NCBI GenBank assembly: GCA_017983495.1
Contig: JAGOBH010000005.1
Location: forward strand, 208,319-272,318
Reading direction: 5' to 3'
Source: Pyrinomonadaceae bacterium
GTDB taxonomy: Bacteria; Acidobacteriota; Blastocatellia; Pyrinomonadales; Pyrinomonadaceae
Length of the DNA stretch: 64,000 nt
Below are positions 29,338 through 37,619 of the stretch, piece after piece (positions within the stretch are counted from its first letter, which is position 1; the number at the start of each line of letters is the position of its first letter). The notes beneath the pieces are model-generated. The model made no database searches. It saw only the letters and a program-made list of their open reading frames with translations, and was not told where the DNA came from. The translations under genes were made by a program, and so were the position numbers.

Positions 29338-29382
29338 GCCAACATCGAGGATTCTCTGCAAACTCCGTGTCTTCTGCGTTAG
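29293..29382. repeat. CGCAGAG/CTCTGCG hairpin repeat spanning the AI-2E stop codon
   Basis: CTAAACGCAGAG (29293-29304) and GACGCAGAG (29314-29322) are complemented by CTCTGCAAAC (29354) and CTTCTGCGTTAG (29371-29382). The repeat covers the 3' end of the transporter gene and the gap before purB, and may form a stem in the mRNA. Confidence 0.65.
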
Positions 29383-29396
29383 GATATTACTGAAAA

Positions 29397-30689
29397 ATGA
29401 TCGAAAGATATACATTACCCGAGATGGGCGGCGTTTGGTCGCTGCATAACAAGTTTCAGAAGTGGCTGGATGTCGAGGTCGCGGTGTGCGAAGTGCATGC
29501 CGAGATGGGCACGATACCGGCGGACGCGGTGGCTGAGATCAAGGCCAAGGCGGCGTTCACGGTCGAGCGGATCAATGAGATCGAAAAGACCACTGACCAC
29601 GACGTCATCGCTTTTACGACCAACCTCGCCGAGAATATCGGCGACGCGGCACGGTTTGTCCATTACGGGCTCACGTCGAGCGACGTGGTCGATACCGCAA
29701 ACGCACTGCTGCTGAGGGAGTCGTGCGATATCCTGATCGCGAAGACCGACGCGCTGCTCGAAGTGCTGAAACGACGTGCATTCGAATTCAAGGACACGCC
29801 GCAGATCGGGCGAACGCACGGCATACACGCCGAACCGACGTCCTACGGGCTGGTCTGGGCACTGTGGTACTCGGAAACGCAGCGTAACCGCGAACGGCTC
29901 GTTAAGGCACGCGATATGATCGCCGTCGGTAAGATCAGCGGTGCGGTAGGTGCCTTTGCCCATCTCGCGCCTGAGGTCGAGGAGCGTGTCTGCCGGAAAC
30001 TCGGTCTAAAGGCCGCTGACGTCTCGACACAGGTCATCCAGCGTGACCGTTATGCCGAATATCTGTGCACGCTGGCGATAATCGCATCGACGCTTGAGAA
30101 GATCGCTCTGCAGGTGCGGCATTGGCAGCGGACGGAAGTTCGCGAGGCTCAGGAAAAATTCAAGGTTGGCCAAAAAGGTTCGTCGGCGATGCCGCACAAG
30201 CGGAACCCGATCTTGTCCGAACGCATCTGCGGCATGGCCCGCACCGTGCGGGCAAATTCGATCGTCGGGCTGGAAAATGTCGCATTATGGCACGAACGCG
30301 ATATCTCGCACTCGTCTGCCGAGCGGATCGTCCTCCCCGATTCGAGTGCGACGCTCGACTATATCCTGGCAAAGACGACCAGTCTGCTCGATACGCTGGT
30401 GGTATATCCCGAAAACATGCTCAAGAACCTCGATCTGACACGAGGTTTGGTATTCAGCGGCCAATTGATGCTGGCACTGACGCAAAAGGGCATCTCGCGT
30501 GAGGACGCGTACGCCTGGACACAGCGAAACGCGATGAAGGTATGGGACGAAGGCGGCGAATATGCTGAGCTGGTACGCAAAGACGCGGACATCTCGTCTC
30601 ACTTGTCGCAAGAGGAAATAGCCCGCGTCTTTGATCTGCGATATTACCTGCGTAACGTCGATAAGGTGTTTGAACGGGTCTTCAACTAG
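29397..30689 (+). CDS. purB: Adenylosuccinate lyase
   Basis: A 430-residue fumarase/aspartase-superfamily lyase. It acts twice in purine synthesis, releasing fumarate from SAICAR and from adenylosuccinate. It has TDHDVIAFTTNLAENIG with the catalytic-His region, QIGRTHGIHAEPTSYGL, and the signature loop GSSAMPHKRNPILSERICG. The N-terminus (MIERYTLPEMGGVWSLHNK) is typical of the short bacterial PurB form. The 3' end overlaps the convergent DUF4870 gene by 4 bp. Confidence 0.97.
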   Translation: MIERYTLPEMGGVWSLHNKFQKWLDVEVAVCEVHAEMGTIPADAVAEIKAKAAFTVERINEIEKTTDHDVIAFTTNLAENIGDAARFVHYGLTSSDVVDTANALLLRESCDILIAKTDALLEVLKRRAFEFKDTPQIGRTHGIHAEPTSYGLVWALWYSETQRNRERLVKARDMIAVGKISGAVGAFAHLAPEVEERVCRKLGLKAADVSTQVIQRDRYAEYLCTLAIIASTLEKIALQVRHWQRTEVREAQEKFKVGQKGSSAMPHKRNPILSERICGMARTVRANSIVGLENVALWHERDISHSSAERIVLPDSSATLDYILAKTTSLLDTLVVYPENMLKNLDLTRGLVFSGQLMLALTQKGISREDAYAWTQRNAMKVWDEGGEYAELVRKDADISSHLSQEEIARVFDLRYYLRNVDKVFERVFN

Positions 30690-31093
30690 TTCGACCACTT
30701 GTCCGCAAAATTGCCTATGATCGGAAGTTTGAAGATCTGACCCTGAAATCCCTTAATGCAGCTAATAACCAAACCCACGACCCAAATAAGTGCGAAAAGC
30801 AAAAAGGCGATATAAACCAAGAAGATCAAAATTACCAGTTCCGGCATTTGTGAAACTGCCACTATCGCCATCACTACAAAGGATGCAATCACAAAGATAA
30901 TGGTAGCGACGACCATTAACGCTGAATGCAGTAACGACTGAATAGCGTGAAAGCGCGGTAGTTTGTTGGTCTTGTCCGTTGTAAGTACGGCAATACTAAC
31001 GATCAAGTGACAAAACAAAACTGGAACGTACGCAAGCCCGGCCGCGACATTTGTGTCAAGGCCAAACGCTGATTTTCCCCGATCATTATTCAT
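30686..31093 (-). CDS. DUF4870 domain membrane protein (copy 1)
   Basis: A 135-residue membrane protein started at MNNDRGKSAFGLDTN. An in-frame upstream extension of 26 codons lies in a hairpin and was not used. It has three to four hydrophobic segments and the DUF4870 pattern: GLAYVPVLFCHLIVSIAV, TDKTNKLPRFHAIQSLL and the C-terminal FKLPIIGNFADKWSN. It is a tandem paralogue of the next gene; both end in nearly the same 15 residues. Function of the family is unknown. Confidence 0.85.
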   Translation of the reverse strand: MNNDRGKSAFGLDTNVAAGLAYVPVLFCHLIVSIAVLTTDKTNKLPRFHAIQSLLHSALMVVATIIFVIASFVVMAIVAVSQMPELVILIFLVYIAFLLFALIWVVGLVISCIKGFQGQIFKLPIIGNFADKWSN

Positions 31094-31116
31094 AATTGTT
31101 CCACGTCCAAATAAAT

Positions 31117-31160
31117 AAGGGCCTTTGGAACAGCCGGAGAGGCTGTCACGAAAGGCCCTT
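31117..31160 (-). terminator. Nested hairpin terminator between the two DUF4870 genes
   Basis: Outer arms AAGGGCCTTT (31117-31126) and AAAGGCCCTT (31151-31160) and inner arms ACAGCC/GGCTGT are all perfect. On the minus strand the hairpin is followed by ATTTATTT, so it can terminate the upstream (31175-31567) gene or attenuate read-through into the second copy. Confidence 0.8.
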
Positions 31161-31174
31161 GAACAAAACAAAGA

Positions 31175-31567
31175 CTAGTTCGACCAACCGTCGGCCATGT
31201 TGCCGATGATCGGGAGCTTGAACATCTGGCCCTGGTACGCTTTGACGGCGGTGAAGATAACTGCGATCAAAATTCCAAGATAAACGACCATTACCACGAG
31301 ACCGATAAGTGTCGCCAGAATTCCCGAGTTCGCTGCTACAGCGATTCCGGCAAGTACATTGACTACAACTGCAAGCACGATACCTACCGCTGAAAGCAGG
31401 ACCGACTGAAACGCGTGAAAACGTGTCAGCTTGTTGGTCTTGTCCGTGACAATGACGATGATGCTGTAGATTAGCCCAAGTGCGCAGACGAGGTTGCCGA
31501 CATAGCAGAGCAGGGCTCCGACGTTTGTATCCAATCCGAGTGCGGTTTTACCACCGGTGTTTTGCAT
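31175..31567 (-). CDS. DUF4870 domain membrane protein (copy 2)
   Basis: A 130-residue paralogue of the preceding gene. It begins MQNTGGKTALGLDTNVGALL and has the conserved VTDKTNKLTRFHAFQSVLLS loop between two hydrophobic segments and ends FKLPIIGNMADGWSN. A strong AAAGGAGAT precedes the ATG. Being first in the pair, it is probably the better expressed copy, with the terminator hairpin after its stop. The family role is unknown; the polar loop with Arg-His-Ala and the terminal WSN suggest conserved structural features rather than an enzyme. Confidence 0.87.
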   Translation of the reverse strand: MQNTGGKTALGLDTNVGALLCYVGNLVCALGLIYSIIVIVTDKTNKLTRFHAFQSVLLSAVGIVLAVVVNVLAGIAVAANSGILATLIGLVVMVVYLGILIAVIFTAVKAYQGQMFKLPIIGNMADGWSN

Positions 31568-31705
31568 AAAAGTTTGTGATCTCCTTTAAAGGGGTTTTTT
31601 AAGTTGAAACAAGTGCGAGAACCAAATTTAGAGTGAAATCTAACATAAGACGTTGATAAAGACAAGATTTTGCGTAACAATCTAAAATTTATTTTGGAGC
31701 AATAA

Positions 31706-31951
31706 ATGAAAGCCTTAGTCTACGTCACACTCAAGCCCGGTGTTCTCGATCCACAGGGCAAAGCCATCCACCACAGCGTCGAATCGCTCGGCTATACGAA
31801 CATCAGCGATATCCGTCAGGGCAAGTACTTCGAAGTTGCCCTCGACCCTGAATTATCCGAAGCCGAAGCCCGTGAATCTGTTGAACGCATCGCGAAAGAC
31901 GTTCTTGCAAATCCGGTGATCGAAGATTTTAGAGTGGAGGTGACGGCGTGA
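31706..31951 (+). CDS. purS: Phosphoribosylformylglycinamidine synthase subunit PurS
   Basis: An 81-residue subunit of the three-part FGAM synthase found in Gram-positives and many other phyla. It starts [20 protein letters not shown] and has SIESLGY-type and [12 protein letters not shown] segments of PurS. It dimerises and bridges PurQ and PurL during step 4 of purine synthesis. It overlaps purQ by 4 bp (GTGA), which couples their translation. The large subunit gene purL is not in this window. Confidence 0.95.
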   Translation: MKALVYVTLKPGVLDPQGKAIHHSVESLGYTNISDIRQGKYFEVALDPELSEAEARESVERIAKDVLANPVIEDFRVEVTA

Positions 31952-32655
31952 AGTTTGGCGTTGTCGTTTTTCCCGGTTCTAATTGCGATCATGACGCGTA
32001 TCACGTTGTGTCCAAGCACGTCGGTCAGCCGGTGGATTTTGTTTGGCATAAGGAAACCGAATTGAGCAGCTATGACGCGGTGATCATACCCGGCGGCTTT
32101 TCGTACGGCGATTATCTGCGTGCGGGTGCACTTGCACGATTTTCGCCGGTGATGCAGGCGGTCAAGGATTTTGCGGCCGAGGGCAAGTTCGTCTTCGGAA
32201 TTTGCAACGGCTTTCAGATCTTGTGCGAAAGCGGCTTGTTGCCGGGCGTACTTATGCGTAATCGCGGGCTGCACTTTATCTGCAAGCACGTAAACCTGCG
32301 TGTCGAGAATCCGAATACGCCGTTTACGACCGAGGTCGAGGCGGGCAAGGTCCTGTCGATACCGATCGCGCATGCCGAAGGCAACTATACGTGCGATGAC
32401 GCGACTTTTCGTTCGCTTGAAGAAAACGGCCAGATCGTTTTTCGCTATTGCGACGAGAAGGGCGAGGTAACCGAGGAGTCCAACCCGAACGGAGCTCGTT
32501 CGAACATCGCCGGCATCTGCAATCTCGACCGCAACGTCATCGGCATGATGCCGCATCCTGAGCGTGCGTGCGAAGATCTGCTCGGGTCGAATGACGGCCG
32601 CGATATCTTTCGCTCGCTGACAACGGCGATCGCCCGGATCGAAGCCGCGGTCTGA
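31948..32655 (+). CDS. purQ: Phosphoribosylformylglycinamidine synthase subunit PurQ (glutaminase)
   Basis: A 235-residue class I glutamine amidotransferase. It supplies ammonia to the FGAM synthase complex. The start codon is GTG, overlapping the purS stop. The nucleophile Cys is in [10 protein letters not shown], and the His-Glu pair is in [12 protein letters not shown] near the C-terminus. [18 protein letters not shown] matches the family oxyanion loop. A strong terminator follows its stop. Confidence 0.97.
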   Translation: MKFGVVVFPGSNCDHDAYHVVSKHVGQPVDFVWHKETELSSYDAVIIPGGFSYGDYLRAGALARFSPVMQAVKDFAAEGKFVFGICNGFQILCESGLLPGVLMRNRGLHFICKHVNLRVENPNTPFTTEVEAGKVLSIPIAHAEGNYTCDDATFRSLEENGQIVFRYCDEKGEVTEESNPNGARSNIAGICNLDRNVIGMMPHPERACEDLLGSNDGRDIFRSLTTAIARIEAAV

Positions 32656-32676
32656 TCTTCAAAGAACAAAATACTA

Positions 32677-32710
32677 ATGCCGCTGCCGTTCACCGACAGC
32701 GGCATTTTTT
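32677..32710 (+). terminator. purSQ terminator
   Basis: ATGCCGCTG and CAGCGGCAT form a perfect 9-bp stem with an 11-nt loop, followed by TTTTT, 21 nt after the purQ stop. Confidence 0.92.
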
Positions 32711-32727
32711 GTGCTGTTCGGGCCCGA

Positions 32728-33591
32728 CTAGTCTTTGGTCGTGATCTTGACGCCGCCGTTTGTCGTAATGACGCGGATCGGGGCACCGCCGCCATTGATG
32801 CTGGTCGCTATGCGGCTGGTCCGCGGGCGTGACGGCCGATCGCCAACTATATTTTCAGTCGTGACGCTGAGGGCCGGAATATCGCTCTTTAGCCCGCCGT
32901 TGACTGTACCGGTCTCGATGTTCGCCGCGTAATTTTCGGGCAGTGTCAGGTTGATGCCGCCGTTGGTTGTGACCAGGTCAAGACCGGTGCCTTTCCAGGT
33001 CGTGCCGGTCAGCGAGACGTTGACGCCGCCGTTCGTTGTGCGGCCCTTGACGGTGCCGGAAACGTCGCTGACGTTGATGCCGCCGTTGGTGGTCTGAAAC
33101 TCGCTGGTGCCGCTGACGCCCGAGACCGAAATGCCGCCGTTGTGGGCCGTCAGATTGACGTCGGTCGAACGCGGTACGAGGATCTGATACGAAACCGACC
33201 AGTTGTCATCACCGGACGACTCGGCACGGATGGTGCCGCCGGTGTTGAGACGGATACCGGCGAGAGCCGAGCGGGCGGCCTCTTCGGACTTGCCCCACGC
33301 CTGGACGCAGGCACGGATCAGGACGTCGCTGCGGTCCTCGCCCTTGACGCTGACGCCGCCGTTCTTGCCGGCGTCGACATTTATCGAGCCGGACGAGGCG
33401 ACGATCACCTCGCGAAGGTCATTGGCTGAGACGCGTTCGTCCGAACCCCAGTTGTTATTGCTGCAAAATTCGCCCTTCGGGTGCTTTCCGGCAGCGGCAT
33501 TCTGGCCGAATACGGCCGTCGCCGACATACCGATAACGAGGGTCAAACATGCGGTCGCGATGTAGGGCAGATTACGGTTGATAAACTTCAT
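32728..33591 (-). CDS. Secreted DUF4097-like beta-repeat protein
   Basis: A 287-residue exported protein started at [20 protein letters not shown], a clear signal peptide ending VFGQ; the 90 codons upstream in frame were discarded. The mature part shows the stacked repeat pattern of DUF4097 beta-helical proteins, with repeated NGGI/NGGV turns ([54 protein letters not shown]). Such proteins are common in Acidobacteria, often near regulatory or envelope genes, but their role is not known. Two early cysteines may form a disulphide. It is downstream of a GHMP kinase gene. Confidence 0.82.
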   Translation of the reverse strand: MKFINRNLPYIATACLTLVIGMSATAVFGQNAAAGKHPKGEFCSNNNWGSDERVSANDLREVIVASSGSINVDAGKNGGVSVKGEDRSDVLIRACVQAWGKSEEAARSALAGIRLNTGGTIRAESSGDDNWSVSYQILVPRSTDVNLTAHNGGISVSGVSGTSEFQTTNGGINVSDVSGTVKGRTTNGGVNVSLTGTTWKGTGLDLVTTNGGINLTLPENYAANIETGTVNGGLKSDIPALSVTTENIVGDRPSRPRTSRIATSINGGGAPIRVITTNGGVKITTKD

Positions 33592-33673
33592 TATTACAGG
33601 TTCCTCCGAGATGTGTTTTTCTAAAAATTTGCTTTCTAGGAACAAAACACCACCACAGCGGAATCTGTGACAA

Positions 33674-34702
33674 TTAATTTGCGGCCGAGCCCGTCTCGGC
33701 GACCGTGACGGTAAGGCCTTGCGGCTGGACGTGCCAATCGAGGATGCGGGCACCTTCCTCACGGGCAAGTGCGGCTTCGACATCGCCGCGGCGTCCGTCT
33801 TCGCAGTAAAAGGCGATGCAACCGCCGCCGCCGGCACCACACACCTTGGCGGCAACGGCACCGTTGGCCATTGCGGTCGCGATCAGGTGGTCCATCTGCG
33901 GCGTCGTGATATTGGGCGAAAGCCGTTTACGGTTTGGGAACGCATTCGCGAGCGTTTCGCCGACGGCGTCCCAATCCTGTTCGATCAGCAAGCCTCGGAC
34001 CGCAACGGCCGTATCGCGTATCTTGTCAAAGATCTCGAAGATCTCCTTATCGCCGTCGATGTGGCGTTTTGTGATCTCCCAATTGTTGGTGCCCGAATTA
34101 CGCGGTTCGCCGGTGTAGCAGATCGCGATGCGGCGTTCGAGCGTTGCGGGGTCGGTGTCGAGAGCCTCGCGGTGCATACCGTCCGGGCCGAAATGGATGC
34201 ACGCGACGCCGCCGTACTGGGCCGAATGATAGTCCTGATAGCCGGTCGGGACCTTGATGACCTGACATTCGACAGCGGCGGCGATCGGGATGAAACGGTC
34301 GGGTGTGTAGCGGTCGCCGACGAGCTTATTGAGGGCACCGATACAGGCGATATTGAGCGTCGACGACCCTGCAAGTCCCGCACCGGCCGGTGCCTCGGAT
34401 TCGGTCGTCATGTGAAAGCCGGTCTCTGGCTTAAAGAAATAAACGAGCTTGGCGAGCAGCTCGAGACGCGGTTCGTCACGGAGCGAAGCGATCTCGCCAA
34501 CGGTCGTCTCTACCCGCGAACGCTGATCGATCGATTCGAGTATGATGCGGTCGTCGTCGCGGGTCTCGATGCGGCAGCGTGCCATCAGGCTGACGGCAAA
34601 ATTAACGGTCGCTGCTCCCTCGTGAAACAGAAATAGCGGCGGAATATCAATTGTTCCTCCGGCCAGATCAACCCTGGTCGGAGCCGATGATTCGATGATC
34701 AT
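33674..34702 (-). CDS. GHMP-family sugar kinase
   Basis: A 342-residue small-molecule kinase. It starts MIIESSAPTRVDLAGGTIDI, the substrate-binding opening of heptose and fucose kinase-like GHMP enzymes, and has the ATP-binding motif 2 as EAPAGAGLAGSSTLNIAC. Motif 3 is AAKVCGAGGGGCIAFYC near the C-terminus. It is closest in style to D-glycero-alpha-D-manno-heptose 7-phosphate kinase-like proteins, but no heptose pathway gene is beside it, so the substrate is open. The gene lies 25 bp after dedA and is likely cotranscribed. Confidence 0.87.
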   Translation of the reverse strand: MIIESSAPTRVDLAGGTIDIPPLFLFHEGAATVNFAVSLMARCRIETRDDDRIILESIDQRSRVETTVGEIASLRDEPRLELLAKLVYFFKPETGFHMTTESEAPAGAGLAGSSTLNIACIGALNKLVGDRYTPDRFIPIAAAVECQVIKVPTGYQDYHSAQYGGVACIHFGPDGMHREALDTDPATLERRIAICYTGEPRNSGTNNWEITKRHIDGDKEIFEIFDKIRDTAVAVRGLLIEQDWDAVGETLANAFPNRKRLSPNITTPQMDHLIATAMANGAVAAKVCGAGGGGCIAFYCEDGRRGDVEAALAREEGARILDWHVQPQGLTVTVAETGSAAN

Positions 34703-34727
34703 AAATTAGTGGTCATTCGTCTGTGTG

Positions 34728-35480
34728 TCAGACCTTCTTATTAGGAGCGTCGTCGCTCGCGGCCGTACCGGTCTTTTCCACGTCGTCTTTGTTGGCCTCG
34801 CGTGTCAGGTGGAGTCTTTCGCTAAGGTCGTGAAATTTCTCCTGAGCGACCTCCTCAACGGCGAGCAGTTTTTCCTCGATCTTCAATATCGTTTCGGGGC
34901 TCGCGTCCTCGACCTTTTCGGACAGCCAGTAGCGTTCCATCACGTAAAAGATGATCACCATGATCATTACGATAAAGAACAACGCGATGCCGATGGTGCG
35001 GTAATCGCCGATGATCGACGTGATCGCACCGCTAAAGAAATAGCCGACGCCCGCGAGCATCATCACCCAGATGAAACAGCTGAGTGCGCTGAGGCCGAGA
35101 AAACGCCAAAACGGCATTTTACCGACGCCGTAAAACACGCACATCGCGACACGTATCCCGTAAATGTACTTTGAGATAATGATCGCCGAGCCGCCGAATT
35201 TTTCGATCAGTTTTTCGACTCGTGGCTGTGCTACCTGATAAAAGCGGTAATGCTTGGCATTTTCATGAAAAATGCGCCCGACCATGTAGCCAAAGCAATC
35301 GCCGACGATACCGCCGAGCGTGCCGAAAAAGAGGACCTTGAAAAAGCTGTACGGACCAAAAAAGCCGCTATGGGCCAAAACGCCCGATATCAGCAGCGTG
35401 ATGTCACCCTCGACCGTGCATAACAGAAATACGGCGTATACGCCGTATTGTGCAATGATCTCGTATAAAGGATGATCCAT
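34728..35480 (-). CDS. DedA family (VTT domain) membrane protein
   Basis: A 250-residue protein with four to five hydrophobic segments. It has VEGDITLLISGVLAHSG (the acidic residue essential in DedA proteins), FFGTLGGIVGDCFGYMVGR, and the family's FRFYQVAQPRV-EKLIEKFGG-like loop followed by GIRVAMCVFYGVGKMPFWRF. DedA proteins are linked to undecaprenyl-phosphate or phospholipid recycling. The C-terminal about 55 residues form a charged, coiled-coil-like tail (ILKIEEKLLAVEEVAQEKFH). Element C lies just upstream and points in the same direction. Confidence 0.88.
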   Translation of the reverse strand: MDHPLYEIIAQYGVYAVFLLCTVEGDITLLISGVLAHSGFFGPYSFFKVLFFGTLGGIVGDCFGYMVGRIFHENAKHYRFYQVAQPRVEKLIEKFGGSAIIISKYIYGIRVAMCVFYGVGKMPFWRFLGLSALSCFIWVMMLAGVGYFFSGAITSIIGDYRTIGIALFFIVMIMVIIFYVMERYWLSEKVEDASPETILKIEEKLLAVEEVAQEKFHDLSERLHLTREANKDDVEKTGTAASDDAPNKKV

Positions 35481-35539
35481 AGAAATCGGACGCCGCTACC
35501 TAGCAGCGTCACGCGTTGATTCGCCACTGAAAGATTAAC

Positions 35540-36207
35540 TTTTCCAAAGTGTTACAGTCAAAGCGGGGACGTCAGTGGGTGGTGGGTAAGTCTTGGAAGT
35601 GTTGGAAGTCTGGGAAGGTATTGAGCGTAGCTAATGGTCGGTGGTCGGGCGAGCAATTGTCCCACGTCCCAAGAGTCCCAAGTCCCAAGTCTGCCTGCCC
35701 GACATTGTCGTCTCACCTTTTACTTTTTACTTTGCCCCTTTTCTCTGCGGCCTCGGCGATCTCTGCGTTAAAGATTCGTTCCACGCCGAGACCGGAGAGA
35801 TTTCCGCAGAGGCCGCGGGTGGCTCGGCGTGTCAGAACCGCCTGCGTTAGCGGGCGGCTTTGGCGTTGGAGTTTGGTACAGCGTTCAACACGAATAGCCT
35901 GCCTAAATACTAACGTTTGAATTTCAAGCTGCACTGATCTGATCCCCGTCTCGGATGCCGCCCACTGACGCAGGCGGTTCTGACAAGGCAGCCCGGCGAA
36001 GTCGTCTTATTAAAGATTCATAATATTTCCTACTTAGTCGGAAAGAGTGGGAATCTTTCCTACCGCCCTATTACGCTAACTGTTGTTATACCTGTGGTTA
36101 GAGCAATTTCACGATTCTGTCCCGTTGTCCCAACAAGTTCCCACATATCGCGGACGGAACCCGCCCGAAGTCGTAAATTGGCTTTTTATTTATCTTTTGT
36201 CCTTTCG
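35540..36207 (-). repeat. Non-coding body of intergenic element, copy C
   Basis: No convincing gene in 35481-36207. The stretch holds the shared blocks in the same order as copy B: AAGTCTGGGAAGG near 35610, CCTTTTACTTTTTACTTTGCC near 35717, CTCTGCGGCCTC ... CAGAGGCCGCGG near 35738-35817, TTATTAAAGATTC plus TTCCTACTTAGTCGG near 36008-36040, and GTCCCGTTGTCCCAACAAGTTCCCAC near 36120-36145. It carries a private insertion (about 35820-36000) with two GCCTGCGTTAG/CTGACGCAGGCG inverted segments not present in A or B. Confidence 0.7.
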
Positions 36208-36255
36208 ATTGTCAAAGATCGTTGTTCGTAACAACCATTGTATCATCGGTGTCAA
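36208..36255 (-). promoter_or_regulatory. Promoter plus boxA-like antitermination site (element copy C)
   Basis: On the minus strand, TTGACA (36255-36250), 7 bp, TGATACAAT (36245-36237), TTGTTAC, then GATCTTTGACAAT (36220-36208). Transcription would run toward dedA in the sense direction, so this copy might also supply a long 5' leader for the dedA operon. Confidence 0.55.
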
Positions 36256-36836
36256 CTGTGGCGGTAGAGGTGGAGTCAACGTGCCGAGATTGTTCGACGC
36301 CTTCAGCGTCGGTATCTTTGAGATCGCGTGACCTAGGGTTCCGTTCGCTGTGCTCACTCTACCCTAGGCTATAATGTTCGTCACCTTTGGCGACAAGAAC
36401 CGACGCCCGCGGCGTCGAATGTTTATAGAATGCGATGCAGGATAAAGAGAACATACGACCCCGGCCGGGGTCGAACCTTATCGGGTGGTGATCGATGTTC
36501 TATAAACGTGCGATCCCTCTGGGATCGAAGAGGAGAGTTGTTCACGCCCTACGGCCGACGAACAACGAACTACGATCCACGAACAGAAAACCGTTGACAC
36601 CGATTGCTATATCTTTCAAAATAGCCTCATCATGCCCTACGCCTCCCAGCGATATTCAGCAGACACGATCATTTCTAACCGCGCCGTGAAGGGCGAACGG
36701 GCATTCGTCGGATTTTCGAGGATACTGAACGGTCAGAACCGGATAGAGAATCGCATGTCAAACTCCGATTTCTATTTTGGTCTTCTAGGTCATGAAAGGT
36801 GGTTCGCAAGGTTTCCCCAATCCTTGCAATAGCCAG
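36256..36836. repeat. Gene-free stretch with a cluster of palindromes
   Basis: No gene is supported here. CCTAGGGT...ACCCTAGG (36332-36368), CGACGCC-cgc-GGCGTCG (36402-36418), the perfect 18-bp palindrome CGACCCCGGCCGGGGTCG (36458-36475), and GCGATCCC-tct-GGGATCG (36510-36527) lie in a row. The outer pair TTTATAGAA (36423) / TTCTATAAA (36499) encloses the third. They may be several REP-like repeats piled together. From 36540 to 36836 I see nothing beyond a few AT-rich patches. Confidence 0.6.
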
Positions 36837-37481
36837 TTAACCCTTTGACCGAATCAATTCGGCGGTCATTTCGTTAATTTCGATATCTGCCAAATTTATT
36901 AGGCGGATATTTGTTAGTTTATTTGATTTAATTACTTCTGCGCCTTTTGCAGTAATCATTGGGCCATAGTGATATTTCGGGATGAAAAAATCACTTCCGT
37001 CCCACTCATCCAAACCAACATAAATACCCTTAAAGTAAGGGTATAAAGGGCCGTTTGGTACAATTCGTTTTTTGATAATTTCGCTTTTTGAAATGTCAAT
37101 TGGTCCACATTTTCCGATCACCGAAAGACCTTGATAACCTTCGATTATGTTGCCTTTCTTGTCAAGAAGCCGGATTGGAAATGTCTTCCAACCAGTGAGA
37201 TTGTTTTTTTTCAATAACACCTGCATATGATCCGAAATCAGGTACAGACCGGGGTGTCCTGTATCGAGAACGTCTCGGAATTTATCTCCATATTCCTGCT
37301 TGAAGGTGACAGGAAAATATATTGCGTCGAACTCGCCCATTATGAGCCGGATTGAATCTCCTATGTCCTCATACTCGCCCCCAGATTTAAGGCCAACGGG
37401 GTGCGCCTGAACCGTAGTCATGACAAGTTTGCTTCCGAATTCATAGAAATCACTGATTTGCATTGTTTTAGTAATTGACAA
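36837..37481 (-). CDS. AT-rich gene, possible Imm11/DUF1629-like immunity protein
   Basis: A 214-residue soluble protein. The TTG start at 37481 was preferred because GAAGGAGAG lies about 10 nt before it; an ATG six codons on is the alternative. The general order (acidic N-terminal half, GLYLISDHMQVLLKKNNL, FPIRLLDKKGNIIEGYQGLS, FIPKYHYGPMITAKGAEVIK) resembles the DUF1629/Imm11 immunity proteins of polymorphic toxin systems, but that is a loose visual match. The base composition is much lower in GC than the neighbours, which suggests horizontal acquisition. No toxin gene is adjacent. Confidence 0.5.
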   Translation of the reverse strand: MSITKTMQISDFYEFGSKLVMTTVQAHPVGLKSGGEYEDIGDSIRLIMGEFDAIYFPVTFKQEYGDKFRDVLDTGHPGLYLISDHMQVLLKKNNLTGWKTFPIRLLDKKGNIIEGYQGLSVIGKCGPIDISKSEIIKKRIVPNGPLYPYFKGIYVGLDEWDGSDFFIPKYHYGPMITAKGAEVIKSNKLTNIRLINLADIEINEMTAELIRSKG

Positions 37482-37553
37482 AAATATTTCTCTCCTTCAT
37501 CATGCGTCGCCCTTGTTCGAGTATACGTTCCTTGCTCGAAACAGCGGAATCGA

Positions 37554-37598
37554 AAAACGGCTGGCCGAGCGTGTGCTTTGGCCAGCCGTTTTGTTTTT
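37554..37598 (-). terminator. S46 peptidase gene terminator
   Basis: AAAACGGCTGGCC and GGCCAGCCGTTTT form a 13-bp stem with a 12-nt loop. On the minus strand it is followed by TTTTTCG, shortly after the peptidase stop. It can also act on the + strand (TTTTGTTTTT). Confidence 0.88.
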
Positions 37599-37619
37599 GG
37601 GGACGGGGTCGAAGGGTAA

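Noticed and set aside
33719..34636. 305-codon frame opposite the GHMP kinase gene
   Set aside because: It is antisense to a well-supported kinase and has low-complexity translation.
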